Positions 38,690 to 51,140 are shown, counted from the first letter of the stretch. The stretch: DNA of 64,000 nucleotides from Cristatella mucedo (GCA_009760855.2 WPIO01000020.1:5219501-5283500); one strand, 5' to 3'. Notes: generated by a model from the letters alone, not told the origin. A program made the numbers and translations.

Positions 38690-39362
38690 GGTGCATAGAC
38701 AGAAGACAGAAAGACAGAGCGAGATGGTTGCACAAAGAGAGGGAGAGAGACGACGGAAAGATCGAGAGTCTGTGGAGAATGGATGGAGAAAGATAGATAG
38801 ATAGAGAAAGAGAGAGAGAGCGAGAGAGAGAGAGAGAAAGAGAGAGCGAGAGAATGAAAGAGAGAGTGAGAGAGAGCAAGAGAAAGAGAGAGAGGAAAAG
38901 AGAGAGAGATAGAGAGATGTAGATATGGACGACACGCCAGGGGTTTGCAGACACAAATTAAGAGTGAGTGGAAGAGAGAGAAAGAGGTAAAAAGAGAAAA
39001 GGCAGTCGCGTAAGAAAAGTTAAAGGCAAGGAGAAAGGCCGAGACACGCAGTAAATTTGTGCAGGTTTTCAGAGAGGAGAGTTGAGAGAAGGATAGATAG
39101 ACGGAGTCACAGAGAATGAAAGAGACGAATAGAGACGCAAAGGCAGACAGACAGAGAAAGGGATGCAATGATGGCACGGGTGAGGAGTTATAGACCGAAA
39201 AGCTGATGCAGAGCAAGGTGCACAGATATAAAGAAAGAAGTTATGAACCAAGCAGCATTGAAAAAAAGAAGAGAGATAGAGATGGGGATCGAAGCTCGGA
39301 CCATAGACAGAACAACAATAGAAGGAGTGAGTGAGAGAGAGGCAAGATGAGAGAGAGAGAGC
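38690..39362 (+). repeat. Long degenerate purine (GA-rich) tract
   Basis: About 670 bp of strongly purine-biased plus strand with recurring GAGAGA, AGAGACAGA and GAAAGAGAG, interrupted by non-purine bases. It continues from the pure (GA)n and reads as its decayed extension. A 212-codon minus-strand frame here (39216-38578) is compositional. Confidence 0.85.
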
Positions 39363-39470
39363 CAATTTAAACGAGCATCAGCCGAGCACTGAATCAGTCG
39401 AGACTCAAGTCTGCGGTCGAGCGGCTAGCCAATTTAAACGAGCATCAGCAGAGCACTGAATCAGTCGAGA
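39361..39470 (+). repeat. 43-bp direct repeat pair, 67-bp spacing
   Basis: Copy 1 at 39361-39403 and copy 2 at 39428-39470 start GCCAATTTAAACGAGCATCA and differ at one base. The second lies 67 bp downstream of the first, a two-unit tandem duplication at the edge of the purine tract. Confidence 0.9.
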
Positions 39471-39964
39471 GTAGCTCGTGTCGCTTGTGCCCCATAAATC
39501 TGACGGGAGTGGTGGCTAGGCTGCCTTGTTGCCACTGTGGCCTAGTGCCATTATTGCTACTGCGTATTTGGCCGTTGATGCCCTTGTCAAAACCGTGCGA
39601 GGCTCAGTGCTTCCTGCTATCTGCCTGCTATCACCGGGGTAATTCGAGCTCCGCATTAATGGATGTTGTCAAAGTTTCGTATTACTAATATTACGTTCTT
39701 TTAACATCCCCCAATGAAAGAATTCAAGCACGAGCTATAAACCACCCGATGGTCAAGGAAATTTTCCGTCAAAATCAGTTACCCTTTGTGTTTAAGCGTG
39801 CTGACGCTCTGAATAGTATCACCAATCAGATGTTTTATCTGACGCAAGCATTGAAACGTCCCCATTTGGCAGCTACTTATCACTTTACACTGGCTCGCTA
39901 TAAAGCGAGGTATATGCTTCAAAGATCCTCGCAATCACCTATAGGTCTCGATGCTGTTTTCTAC
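39471..39964. other. Unannotated stretch
   Basis: Two plus-strand frames of 67 and 74 codons have no recognisable motif. Nothing else seen. Confidence 0.35.
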
Positions 39965-40085
39965 AAGTTGTAAAGGTGCTCTACCAGGATAAGAATGTAT
40001 TTGACCGAGGATTTGGGCTCGAACCCAGTGGTATACGTGAAGAGCCTCAACAGAGATCAAATTCTCTTAAGGCGCAAAACGGAAG
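39965..40085 (+). mobile_element. SINE2
   Basis: Head remnant AAGGTGCTCTACCAGGATAA, B-box-like GGGCTCGAACCC (40014-40025), then GAAGAGCCTCAACAGAGATC and AAATTCTCTTAAGGCGC, the LINE-A-type tail. The 5' end is truncated. Confidence 0.75.
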
Positions 40086-41029
40086 AATTATATTTATTCA
40101 TTTACAAATAGAGCACCATGCATTTGGAATCGCTTAGCCGAGTCATAGTGGAATTAAGCGTCTATTACAAATCACTCCCAGAAGTGCTGACCTCCACTTC
40201 GCCGCGTGACGTAAGTGCGACATATTACCGCATGACGTAATAGCGTTTCGGGTGACGGACGTGAAGGACGGAGTTTCTCGCATTAACAATTAATTTACAA
40301 AACATATTGCTCCGGCCAAGCTATCTGAATTTCCATCGAGGCAGAACTTTCTAGGAATTGTTCCTTTGCCTTTTTAAGTTGAGCATATTTCAAAATGGGC
40401 AAGAAAGCTACTTTTTTGCACAGTGCTCCAGTGAACTAGCTCTTTTTCTGCTGGTGCTTCAAGTGCTCTACTGTGCATGGTTAGGCGTACGTTTCGGCCA
40501 GCCACTGCCTTGCCAGCTCTGTGCAGCTCCACTGGGCTTCTTATGTAGTTTCGCATGCTTAGCTGGAAAGAGTACTTAGGGGCTCTACGCCGTGCTCGTC
40601 ATTAGCTCTTGGTTGCTGCAGCCCAGACAGCGAGCTGCGTTAATACAACTTCAGCTCTCTTGACTTGCTGCTCAGGCTAACTGTTACCATGATTACTACC
40701 ATTGTTATAAACAGTCAACATGCGTCTTCTCCAGCTTATGTAAAGGGACAGACTGTAAAGAGATTTTGCGGTATTTTGGTTCCATAAACTATTCTATTGA
40801 AATAGTCGTTATAAATGTAACAGTTAAGCACATTAAAGCCTTAAAGATCGCACCAACCGTGTTTATCCTTATTGGCCAGCTAGCTTTGCCAACTCTAATA
40901 ATGACAGGGATGGATGCAGTGGCGTTTATGTGAACATTATATGGAGCATCAAGTGAAAAGTGACGACAATTTTATTCCACACGAGCAAGCTGCTATGAAC
41001 ATTATAATGCTATTGTGGCATTTTTCTTG
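40086..41029. other. Unannotated stretch
   Basis: No gene or repeat recognised. Confidence 0.4.
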
Positions 41030-41640
41030 CACTCTTAAGAGAATCAAATCTCTTTTGATGCACTTTAAATATGTTTGAAGGCTTACGTAAATATGGTTAG
41101 TGATAGCATGCACAGCCCTTTTACAAATGGAGACAGTACGAAAAAGCAGAAGGACATAGCAAGTGATGTGAGAAAGATGAGATTTTAGGTTTAAGTTAAT
41201 TTTTTTCAAGTCAGAAAATTTTAGGACGTTAATCGAGAGTGAGTCCCAGTTTCTTATGAGTATGCTTATTAAAGGTACGGTCTCCAATGAGTTTGAGTTT
41301 GGTTCCAGACAGGGCTAAATGACTTGGGTCAGAAAATTAGGGAAACAACGCCTAGCCTGAGTGGTAAAAATTTCACATGGATACGCTCCAGCAAGTGAAC
41401 GAACGGACTTAATATTGACTGAAAAGATCTTCAAGATTGTATGATGGAAGCCAGTGCTGTTCGGTAAGAATAACATAACGTGGCCACTACAACGCTTATA
41501 CCCAAGATTTCTAGCTATGCAGTGCTGCACCTGCTGTAGGCGTCCTCTTGCATAGGTTGAAAGACTCACAAATTACAGAAGTTGCAAAGGGATTTCACAA
41601 ATGCATAGACCAGCTTGAATGTTGCTTATGTATAAGTTAC
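41030..41640 (-). mobile_element. LINE-A copy, 5'-truncated, divergent
   Basis: An 84-codon minus frame (41569-41315) reads GRLQQVQHCIARNL, then a decayed 'HWLPV' region, SVRSLAGAYPCEIFT and QARR, aligning to the LINE-A C-terminal block. The 3' end has a tail hairpin at about 41030-41075 (plus strand GCACTCTTAAGAGAATCAAATCTCTTTTG). It is one of the older LINE-A copies. Confidence 0.75.
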
Positions 41641-41854
41641 CGTAAATGTTTTGCAAGTAAACGCGGCGGGAACTTGGCAGTTTTGAGGGCCACGCTAATA
41701 ACAGTATTTTTTATTTCATGATGATGTTACAGGAGATAAATTGGCAGAGCCAAACCTGAAGAATAGGTTTCCAATTTATGAATAACACTAGGTTTTCCAA
41801 TGCGTAGTAAGTTAGTTTCGTCTTCGATGTTATACTTAAAACATTTGGTTGCCT

Positions 41855-41915
41855 CTTTGCATATGTACAACGCTCGAATAGAGATTAAGTTCTCTTTGGG
41901 GGTCATACCAATGAG
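41855..41915 (+). mobile_element. SINE2 or LINE-A tail fragment
   Basis: Plus strand CGAATAGAGATTAAGTTCTC followed by TTTGGGGG is the shared 3' hairpin arm. The CGCTCGAATAGAG context resembles SINE2 more than LINE-A. Only the tail is present. Confidence 0.6.
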
Positions 41916-42727
41916 TTACATTTTTAAATTTTACACAGGCAATGAAATTTAAAAAGAGATTATTAAAAGCATGCTTATATGCAGATATTAAGATGCTGAA
42001 ATGAATTCAAAGAGACGAGTCCAGAGAGGAATTCGCTAAGGCGGATCTCGGTCTTGCGCATGGTCGTAACTTTTTGCACGCATACGATCGAATCTATCTT
42101 CCTGCAGCCAATTGTTGGTTGTAGAGTTATAGATCAAATGTGTGGCCTCCGTTATGAATATGGTCGTGCAAATAAGCTCTATGTTAAAAATTAATTAGCT
42201 AGTGTAAAAATTTCTGCACTTAAATCATCAGCTGTGTTGTCTAATAAGTTTTTAGCATCGTCGTCGTTGACACACTGACGGTTAGGGGTGTTGAGACATT
42301 CTCATCAACGGTAAATTTACTTTCTTGCTATTACAATTGGAATGAAAACACTCACGAAAGTTGCATTAGATATCCAGTATCAAGCGATTACAATTATTAG
42401 GGCGTAGCCGAATGTTTCCACTTAGCTTCTCAGGTTGGAAGCCGTGACATTGAATAAGAAATCGCCTGTGGGAGGCTTGTATCGCCAAGGTCTGACCGAA
42501 TAGCGACTATAGTGTATATTAAATATTCGAAATAGTCTCATAATCGTTCCAGGGATATATTAAAAGAGATATTGCCGCAAATTGCTACTAAAACGACGGG
42601 GAGAATCGCATCGTCCTTGTCGGAAAACTATCAAAAATAAACGTATCTGTGCTTCCTAGCCGGCAAAGTTACGGTTTTCTTTGAACCAAACTTTCAATGT
42701 CGACAAGATGATTGACTATCACCTGTC
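41916..42727. other. Unannotated stretch
   Basis: Nothing supported. A vague tRNA-like string near 42,040 was not convincing. Confidence 0.35.
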
Positions 42728-44350
42728 TCCCACATTTCCAGCTGAGTTCAGCAGATGTCATTCTTTCATCAAAAATTGGGGAAGGTTGATAATTTAATTC
42801 GACGATATGCTAGCTTACCCAATTTATTCCTGGATGACCTGGTTCAGACTAAATATACATTCAATGAGGCCAATGAGTAACTTCATCCTGAAACTCATCA
42901 CCCAGTCTGAGAAGAGTATTAGTGCTCTAGACCTTGATCGCACCATTCTAGTTCTACAATGCTTAGATCTGTTCTCTCATAAATAATTAACATGGTAATA
43001 TGTCCTAGCCTTAGGTAAACCACATGCGCTTTGCCAAAAAGGTTGCTGCTATGCAAATAATTCAGCGAGCAACATTGTGCGAAAATTCGCAGCTTCCTGC
43101 ACGTCTCCCTTCTACCATTCCTATTGAAAATATTTTAATGAGTTGTGGCAGACCAAAAGAACTCTTACATTGAAATTCCAACCTAGCAAGTTCTTTACAT
43201 CCTGTTCAGTGCTAATCACCCTACAGAGTCATCATTTTTTGCTTAGCCTACTGAGGAATGCAAACTTACGTACAGCCTCTTCTGCTTGTTGAGCTTGATC
43301 AATAGGTGGCGTTTCTACTATTGATTACCCAGCCCTTTTCACGGGCTTTTCATTTCGATGGATATCACTGGTACTGCACTGTAATGGTTCAAGTCCTGTT
43401 TCAGGGGGAAACTCCACTGTATTGACGTAAACGGGCGAAGATCGCCCTCGGTACTACGTAAGTGTCGCGTAACTCAGGGCTGAGTGCTTGGTCTACATAT
43501 TTTCACACTGTACACACAATCTTGCTGATACAATAGCCTGTGGCAATGCAGATGATGAACAGCTGCACCAGTACTTTGGTCACTCTTAGATTTCCAGCAC
43601 GTCGAACTGCCGAAATTCACTGGTTCGCATGTATTGCTGACGTTTGCATTTGGATGGTAACAAGCTTTCCCAAATTGAATGACAATAAAACCAGCTGGCT
43701 AGTTATTTGAACACCTTCTGTTACTTCGGAATTTCTAAACATTACCCTGAAACAGGGCAAGACACACGCATATGTATTCCGTAGCAACTGCACGAAATCT
43801 AGTTGTCCTGTCTTAAAGTGACCTAAAATTAGACTATCGCATTAGTTTCACAGCTGCGTCTGTCTACATTTTGCTAAGCATCATCGCAAATATTCGGTAA
43901 TTTTTAGGCAAGGATATATCATTTAAGTTGACCCATTCTTCTACGACATCCTTTCAGGACATCAGCAACTCACTATTTGCTGGTCGGCCTGCAAAATAAG
44001 TTCAAAATAAGGCTAACCTTAGCATCTAGGCTTGTGTGTCACGACTACTATTTGGACATTTTCTCACTAACCTTTCCCTGAAATTCCCGTAAATCCTTCT
44101 TAAAGGTTGGGTCATTTACTTATCAATCCTTTCATTTGCTTGCTCTTATTTACCTATTTCCTTATCAGGGTAAGCGTCGTGGTGCCAGCTCGTCTTACTC
44201 TATTCGTATCGCTGTTAAGCTTCGAAGCAGCTTTCAATAAATTGGAGACCATGACAATATTTCCTTTGCCCCCACAGCCTTAAACTCACTCTGAACTGAT
44301 GATATGACATTCCATGACTTGAAACTTTGAAAGCAATAAAACATGCTCTT
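42728..44350 (+). mobile_element. LINE-B-like copy spanning reverse transcriptase to C-terminus, heavily mutated
   Basis: Translation across frames gives ordered reverse-transcriptase blocks: a segment like 'RPMSNFILKL' (the usual 'RPISNL' block), GTALQWFKSCF with DVNGRRSP, the QG-VLG motif, a region like FAFGW-QAFPNLNDNKT, then VQNKANLS and finally DHDNISFAPTALNSL near 44,250. Stops and frameshifts are frequent, so it is dead. The first ~770 bp matches the minus-strand copy at the end of the window (63,999-63,230). This is the longest LINE copy in the window. Confidence 0.7.
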
Positions 44351-45181
44351 CCTCGCGGCATTTGTTCTGTCCGTATGTTTTTTTTTCATGTGTGTACGAA
44401 GGAATGCTAACTTTGTGAATTATATCACTAGACTATTTTCGTACCTCCTTTGAAGCATACGCGAAATGCCTAGCAAGCCATTTTGTTTCTTAGTTTTCTA
44501 AAACAAATTTTATCATATAATAACCATTATTTGTGGATTTTATCCAGAGCCAGCAGTCTGTGAGAGGAATGCGACCATGGCTAGGATCCTAGTTTTAGCA
44601 AGCTAATATATGCATTTAAATCCAGTTGAATAGTGTTTAGTAGTAATTGGTCTGCTCATGGATATGGTGGCATATTTTTCCTTTCTATGGTTAGATGGAC
44701 ACCTAGCCATAACCTTTTAGACTAACAACCCTAGTGGTGCTCAGCTAACGGGCGTTTGCCTTCCGGATGTCATAACGCGCGATTCTTTAGCGAATACGGT
44801 TTACAAGTTCTACTGCAAAGCAGGCATGCCATGCCTGAGTGTATTAACCGTAGCACGTCACGGGGGCGGGCAAGCTTAGCCGCTTCACGCGTTGCCTCTC
44901 CTTCTAGCAGTTTGTCGCATCTTCTGCGGAGTCGGTGGAGCGGCAGTTCGTAAAGCATGTCGGTCACCTGAGATATGGAAGTCGAATGCTAAATCTTGAG
45001 TGTGCGATAGCAGATCTCGTTTGAATCGTATCTATGGAGTTTATTAAAAATTTGCTGTTGGCAAGACTAGTGGCGCGAACTAAGATGCAGGACGAGATAA
45101 CTAATGAATCCAAGAGCTGCGAGGGCTCCGATAGATAATATAGCACTCAGAGTGGCAGGAGGATAGCGCCCGCAGGGGAGC

Positions 45182-45183
<2 letters not shown>
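44351..45183. other. Unannotated stretch
   Basis: No gene or recognised repeat; the two 65-codon frames that overlap on opposite strands at 44.75-44.97 kb have no motif. Confidence 0.35.
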
Positions 45184-45218
<35 letters not shown>

Positions 45219-45240
45219 ATGTATATAATATATATAATAT

Positions 45241-45330
<90 letters not shown>
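45184..45330. repeat. (TA)n microsatellite ending in (GA)n
   Basis: TA/TATAA repeats for about 125 bp followed by a pure AG run. The 69-codon Tyr/Ile frame is a repeat artefact. Confidence 0.95.
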
Positions 45331-45429
45331 TGAGGGAGACGTAATAGCCCGGTCATTCCTGAACTCTGGCCACTGGTCGGCAGTTGTGAGGCCTTCTTAG
45401 TCGGTGTTCTGGGTGGCTGGTGGGTTCAA

Positions 45430-48400
45430 GGAATTAAAGCAATAAACCAAAAAACCACCACAATATACTCGAATTCAGCCAACATCGACCAGACATAAGC
45501 ATAGCCGAGCTCAAATTTTGATGATATTGTAGAAATATTCGAATTTATCAGTCCACCATAATTAAGTTCGCTGGGGGTTCGAACACTTATGCAAACGAGC
45601 TTCGACGCCTGAAGCCTACACCACAATCCGCCGAAATCCACGGCAATCCATTCTAATTCCGTCAAATCCACGACAAATATAATGCGTACAGCTCCAAAAG
45701 TTTGGAATATAAAGCTACGATGCGCATACAATATACCCGGAAACCTTCGCAAGATTCCTCCACACGAGTTCTCACAAAGTGCACCGAAATAAGAGAGTGG
45801 TAGCCTAGGCCAGTACCACAATCTACTTTAATCCACCACAATCCACAGAAATCCACTGCATTCAACCACACAACAAAAGAAATTCTGTTCGAAAAGCCAT
45901 TTTGTGATTGCTAATGACAGCACACTCTGCGACGAAAGTATTTAAGAAATTTCACTTGTATTGGAACTAAAGTTCCCGTGAGATGTGCTGCAATTGACAG
46001 CAGTAGTCCATGCCAATACCACAGAACACTTCAATCCCCGGATCCACCTCATAAAAAATCGAAGAAAGATTGCGGCAAGCTCCAGTTTTTTTGCATATTA
46101 AAGTGCACCGTGCTGTGTGGGCAACGACGTAACAATACAAAATTGTGCATCCTTGCACTGCCTCAATGGGCGGCAATCGTCCGAAATTACCAAGAAAACT
46201 ACGGCAATCCATTCAGTTAGAATGAAAAACATCATCAAATCGTCATTGCAAAGCTCTCGTTGACATTGCATTTAGGACTATGATCAGTTCAAAGTGCACC
46301 CACATATTTCCGCTGTATTGTGCCCAGGCGTCCTCGTGCAATGCGATGCAACTGACTGAAACGACCCGGTCCCATACCCCAACCCACATCAATCCGTGGC
46401 AATCCGCCGCACAGCGAATTGGAACACGTACACTAAAAGCTGTAACTATTATTGCACACTGCTCTACTCTTCAGTTATTGTGTGCTCGCATAACTTCACT
46501 GTAATTGCCTCGATCATTCTGCAGTAATGCACTAAATCAACTGCATGTGCCCTCGCCAGTGGTCAATCCACCGAACCCCCCCCCCCGAAAAACGACCGCA
46601 ATACGTATACTTTGAGCTTTAATAGTGATTGCATGTTGCTCTAATTTTTATTATTGTGTAATCGCAATATTTCAATTCAGTCGCCTTGACCATCCGGCAG
46701 CAATGCACTGCAATTGATTGCAATGACCCCGGCCAATACGGCAATCTACAGCAATACGCTGTGAAATCGGTTTCGAAATGGCTCAATTTTGAATGCATGT
46801 GGCAAAGCTCACTATTTAAAGTCAACCATATCATTTAGGTCAAATATACTCGCACAGTCCCGGGCAATACATGGCAATCTACGGCAACGGCTTGGCTCAA
46901 AGCGCCAATCCACTACAACCCATGGTTAGCAAAAACAAATTGGCTGCACGAGGTGCCAATTGTCATCGCATTTCGCATTTCCTTATGCTAAAAGTGAAAT
47001 TGTATGACTTTCGAGCTATTTTGCACGCTAACTGTGAACAATGCACGGCAATCAACAGCAATAGCAGGGATTGATACAGTAATTCGTGGCCTCTTGACGA
47101 GAAATGGGCAGCACCAAGCTTCAATTCTCATTTCCCATAACATCTCACTGCGCCCGTACATACTTTCAACCCTTGTAACCAGCTCCGACCGTTCAATCTT
47201 CAGCGACGCATAGCAATTAACGGCAACGGCCAGTTCAAAACTGCAAGCCATTACTTTTCATCGCAAATCACTGGAAAGTAACTGGGCCAAGATCAAGTAT
47301 ATCTTACCTGTCACGGTGAACTGTTTATAAAGTGTAACCACATTATTTCAACCAATCGTGCGCGTACTAACGCGAGCAATAAATGACAATCAGCAGCGAT
47401 GGCCCTGGCCAATACCCAAATTTGTAGTTAATTGACGAGAAATTTTGCCGCTTCAATCCCTAATTATCACTACATATAACATTACGCTGCGTCCAAAGTA
47501 AAACCGTGGCACTTTCCAAACGCTTCGCTCGATTATTGTCAGCAATGCCCAGCAATTGATAGCAATGGTAGGGGCCGATTGGGCTACGAGTTGAAAATTG
47601 ATAAGATTGACTGCAATAAACTGCAACCCTCACTCCGCATAAAATGTACCTCTGCTCACACGTAATGTTTACTCCCTGTGCGAATTCAATCGATGGTAAT
47701 TCACGGCAATCAACTGCAATGGCCCGGGAAATACGCCAATCCATAACGGTCCGTTACAAATGGGCCGACAGTTGCTAAGAGGAGCTCCACATTTTCTTGC
47801 ATATTGCACTGCCGTGTATTTAAAGGTGCAGCCACATCCTTTTAAACAATCGACAGATGCACAATCGAGGGCAGTTTACGGCAATCGACGGCAATGGCTC
47901 GGCCTCTACAGCAATCTGTTTCAACTTTGCTTGAAATCGGCTTTTATAATTGCTAACTATTCTACCACATAGTACGCTGTAGGCGCACTTACTGCCATCT
48001 TGTGCGTTCAAACTTGGGCAATGTATGGCAATCGACGTTCATTGCCCGAGACAGTACAGCAATTTGAGATTGTCTGTTACAATTGCAAATAAAGCTGTTG
48101 GGAGAACATGCAATTTTTGTTGTTTGTTATACTGCACTCGGTGTATTAAAAGTGCAATCGCATCCTTTAACCCGTCGCAAACGTACATTCAAGGGCAATC
48201 CACGGCAATCGACGGTAATAGCCCTATATATAAGTCATTCTTGTAATGGTCCGTTACAAGTTGACCTATAGATGCTGAGAGAAGCTCCAACTTTCTTGCT
48301 AATTGTACTACACTGCATTAAAAGTGCAACAAAATCCTTATAAGCAATCAAGAACGAAAAATTAAGGGCAGCGCACGACCATCGACGGCAATGGCCCGGC

Positions 48401-48930
48401 TTCGACCGCAATCTGTTTCACGTTGAATAGACCTTGGCTGTTCATAGCTCCAATCATCACGCCAAATAAAGTTCACTTTAGGCGCACATACTTTTAACCT
48501 ATTTTGCGTGCTCAATTTAGGGCAATTAATGGCAATCGAAAGCAAGAGCACGGTAAAATACGTACATATTTGAGGCTCTGTTACAAACACGAACAGAGCT
48601 GGAGGAAGAACATCCAGCTGATAATTCATAAAACATTGTACTGTATTTAAAGTGTAACCACATTGTTTCAACCAATCTCGAAAGTATGTTTGGGGGCGAT
48701 CCGAGGCAACAAACGGCAAGGGCTTGACGAAATACGAAAATCTATAACGGTCCATTAAAAATAGACTGGTGGCTGTTGGGTAACGTTCCCATTTAGACTT
48801 CTCATTCTTATGTACTCTGTTTTTGGTTCACCCAGGAAATGCCATCGGTAATGCAAATGCTCGTCACTGCAATGCATTCAAAGGCAATTGCCATGCCAAT
48901 GCAGTAGTCTCCTGAATGCAGTTGTAAATC
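45430..48930 (+). repeat. Satellite of about 168-bp monomers, direct block
   Basis: A conserved box near GGCAATCGACGGCAATGGC recurs at about 46705, 46875, 47045, 47220, 47385, 47550, 47702, 47873, 48018, 48193, 48367, 48523, 48700 and 48880, usually 150-180 bp apart. A second conserved part reads like 'gtatttaaagtgcaaccaca' then 'tccttttaaacaatcg'. Weaker matches (TCCACGGCAATCCATTC and similar) at the same spacing extend the block left to about 45,430. Monomers are strongly diverged. The short overlapping open frames are shared monomer artefacts; no gene is called. Confidence 0.85.
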
Positions 48931-49429
48931 CACTACGCCTAGGCTGTGCACTGCCAAAGTATACATCAGCCATCGCATCACACTTTTTTTAAAGTACAAT
49001 GTAATACCTAATGCAATATGCCTAATGTAAAATGCTTCTTTTTCAGACTGACAAGTCCCTAAGAGCATCGCAACTACCTGCAAACTGAAAGTTCACACCC
49101 CTGGAAACATGTGACACGTAAAATAAAAGTTATCGGCCCTGGAAAATTCCTTCGCAGCCCTTAGAGCACGATCAATAAATATCTATCATTTTCACGAAAA
49201 CATCACTACAGCAGTGCGAGCCTGAAATTTTACTAATTAATTTAGCCTCTCTTCTTACCGCCGATGTTTCAGCACTTATCGGAGCTCTAACGCTCATCAA
49301 ACCTGGCTAGAGAGGGCCAGCAACCTGTTTTTCCAGTTAAGGACAAGGATGCTCTAACCTGGCACGATCGCTTGACGCACATGCCTGGTCTCGCGACTTG
49401 GGTTGAGTGTTTAAACTTGCGACGGATAG
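48931..49429. other. Spacer between the opposed satellite blocks
   Basis: About 500 bp without the satellite box, between direct and inverted monomers. No gene or known element recognised in it. Confidence 0.6.
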
Positions 49430-50150
49430 ATTTCATATTTTCTTCGGCCGTTGCCGTCGATTGCCGCACATAGCCCTCAAACGTGCGTTCAAGAGTAGTT
49501 GAAAAGATGCTGTTTCACTTCTAATACAGAGCGGTTTAGTACAATAGAAAAATGGCATCTTTTCCCACCAGTCGTGACTGCAATTGTAAAAGAAATTACA
49601 GATTGCCGTATTGTCTCCGGCAATTGCCGTCGATTGCAATGCATTGCCAAAGTTTGAACACACCAAATGACAGTATGTGCACACTGGGTGAGCGTTATGT
49701 GGTAGGACAATTACAAATGCAAGCAGCCGATTTCAAGCAAATTTGAAACAGATCGCAGTAGAGGCAGGACCATCGCCATGAATTGCCGTCGATAGTGCTT
49801 TCTTCGGTTGTTTACATGGATGTGGCTGCATTTTTAATGCAGTGTAGTGCAATAAGTAAGAAAGGTTTGAGCTTCTTACCGCAGCTTTTGGTTGATTTAA
49901 AACCAACAGCTATGGATTGGCGTATTTCCCCAGCCGTGCCTGGCCCTCAATTAAACGCTCACAGTGGTAAAAGTTATACGCGCTCACACGAAAAAGTTTA
50001 GTTGAACGAGGCTTGCAGTTATTGAAGCCAATCTTATCAATTTTCTACGGATTTTGTATTGGCCCTAAAATTGCTGTGGATTGCCATGCATTGCTGACAG
50101 TTAACGCGCACAGCCTCTTAAAAACGCTACTATTTTACTTTGGATGCAGA
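49430..50150 (-). repeat. Satellite of about 168-bp monomers, inverted block
   Basis: The same box appears in reverse complement (GCCGTTGCCGTCGATTGCCG and variants) near 49445, 49612, 49760, 49920 and 50078. The second monomer word is also inverted (GGATGTGGCTGCATTTTTAA at about 49817). About five monomers; the block ends where the LINE-A copy begins. Confidence 0.85.
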
Positions 50151-50174
50151 GGAATGTTGGTAATAATAGTAATA

Positions 50175-50578
50175 TGCACTTGATACAGGGCTCTCAGAGA
50201 ACTCAATCTCTTTCTGGGCGCTCTACATTTGCTGCAAAGAAAACACGGTCAAAGAGTGAGTGTTATCGTGCTTGATAAGTAACATGATAAACATGGTAAG
50301 GGGTGACGTGCACAGGGTCATCACTCATGAGCACATAAAGAAGAAATCCCAGGGACCCACTAAATGATGGCTTAAATAGGTGAGTTTTAAGCTTTATTTA
50401 AATGCGGCCAAGTCAGGCGATGTCGTGACGCTAGTCGGGAGTGAGTTCCAGGCTTTGGGAGCATATGAACTAAATGCACGGTCTTCAAAAGATTTGAGGT
50501 ATATCCGAGGAATTGGTAAACAGTTATATTCCGAAAAGCGGGTGGCCTGGTGGGGAAGCAGATCTGATAGGTAGGCTA
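50175..50578 (-). mobile_element. LINE-A 3' end copy
   Basis: Plus strand shows the tail (CTCTCAGAGAACTCAATCTC, 50191-50210), TTTGCTGCAAAGAAAACACG, the 3' UTR and the complement of the C-terminal coding block (GGGAGTGAGTTCCAGGCTTT, as in the 3.8-4.4 kb copy). Minus-strand translation contains the SYAPKAWNSLP-type block. It stops at about 50,578 against LINE-B sequence in the opposite orientation. Confidence 0.85.
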
Positions 50579-50584
50579 AGACGG

Positions 50585-51140
50585 CTGATGGTTGATTAGT
50601 AGATACAGAGCAAAGTTCTTACGCAGACCCAACTGGCCACCACTGCTTGGCTCCTCCATACCTAGCTGAACTGCTGCTGCACCAGTTTCAGCCTCTTCGT
50701 GCCCTCAGATCATGGATGGGCAATAAATTAGCTGCCACATTCTTTCGCTTAAAAACCGTTGGCGGACATTAGCTTTAGCTCTGCAGGTCCTAGACGGTGG
50801 AACACGCTTCCACAATTCTTACGAAATGGCAACTAATCTACTGCTGCCGACTATGGTTCATCCTTTTCAGCGGTCCTGAGCTGTTACTTCCATGCTACTC
50901 ATTACCTCAACTGTTCTCTTGACTCTGCTATGCTTCCGACTTTCTTTGAGCTGCGTCAGATGACATCAATTGGCGACCGAATGCGTACCGAAAGCCACTT
51001 ACGCTGTGAGCGAGCCATACAAAACTCGGCTGCATAGCATCCGCGTTGTCACCGTGGCTTTGCGGGAATTACAGACTGAGGTAAATTCCCATTACTTTAT
51101 GCGTTTCCGAATTACTATGCTATCCCCGAGTGTTTTCCGA
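50585..51140 (+). mobile_element. LINE-B C-terminal and 3' UTR copy
   Basis: Plus-strand frames give LAPPYLAELLHQFQPLRALRS, a segment like KTVGG..., GPRRWNTLPQF-like residues, and 3' UTR with CCATACAAAACTCGGCTGC and AATTACAGACTGAGG. Frameshifts interrupt it. It lies head-to-head against LINE-A at 50,578 and is followed by a SINE1 fragment. Confidence 0.8.

Noticed and set aside
38507-39216. Minus-strand frames of up to 212 codons, Ser/Leu/Phe-rich
   Set aside because: Compositional result of a purine-rich plus strand; no domain, no start context, and frames overlap on the same strand.
42020-42110. tRNA-like string CTAAGGCGGATCTCGGTC
   Set aside because: It resembles the SINE1 head but both internal promoter boxes and the body are lacking.
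45430-50150. CRISPR-like array of regularly spaced repeats
   Set aside because: The repeats lie in diverged ~168-bp monomers where the intervening sequence is also related; this is a eukaryotic satellite.
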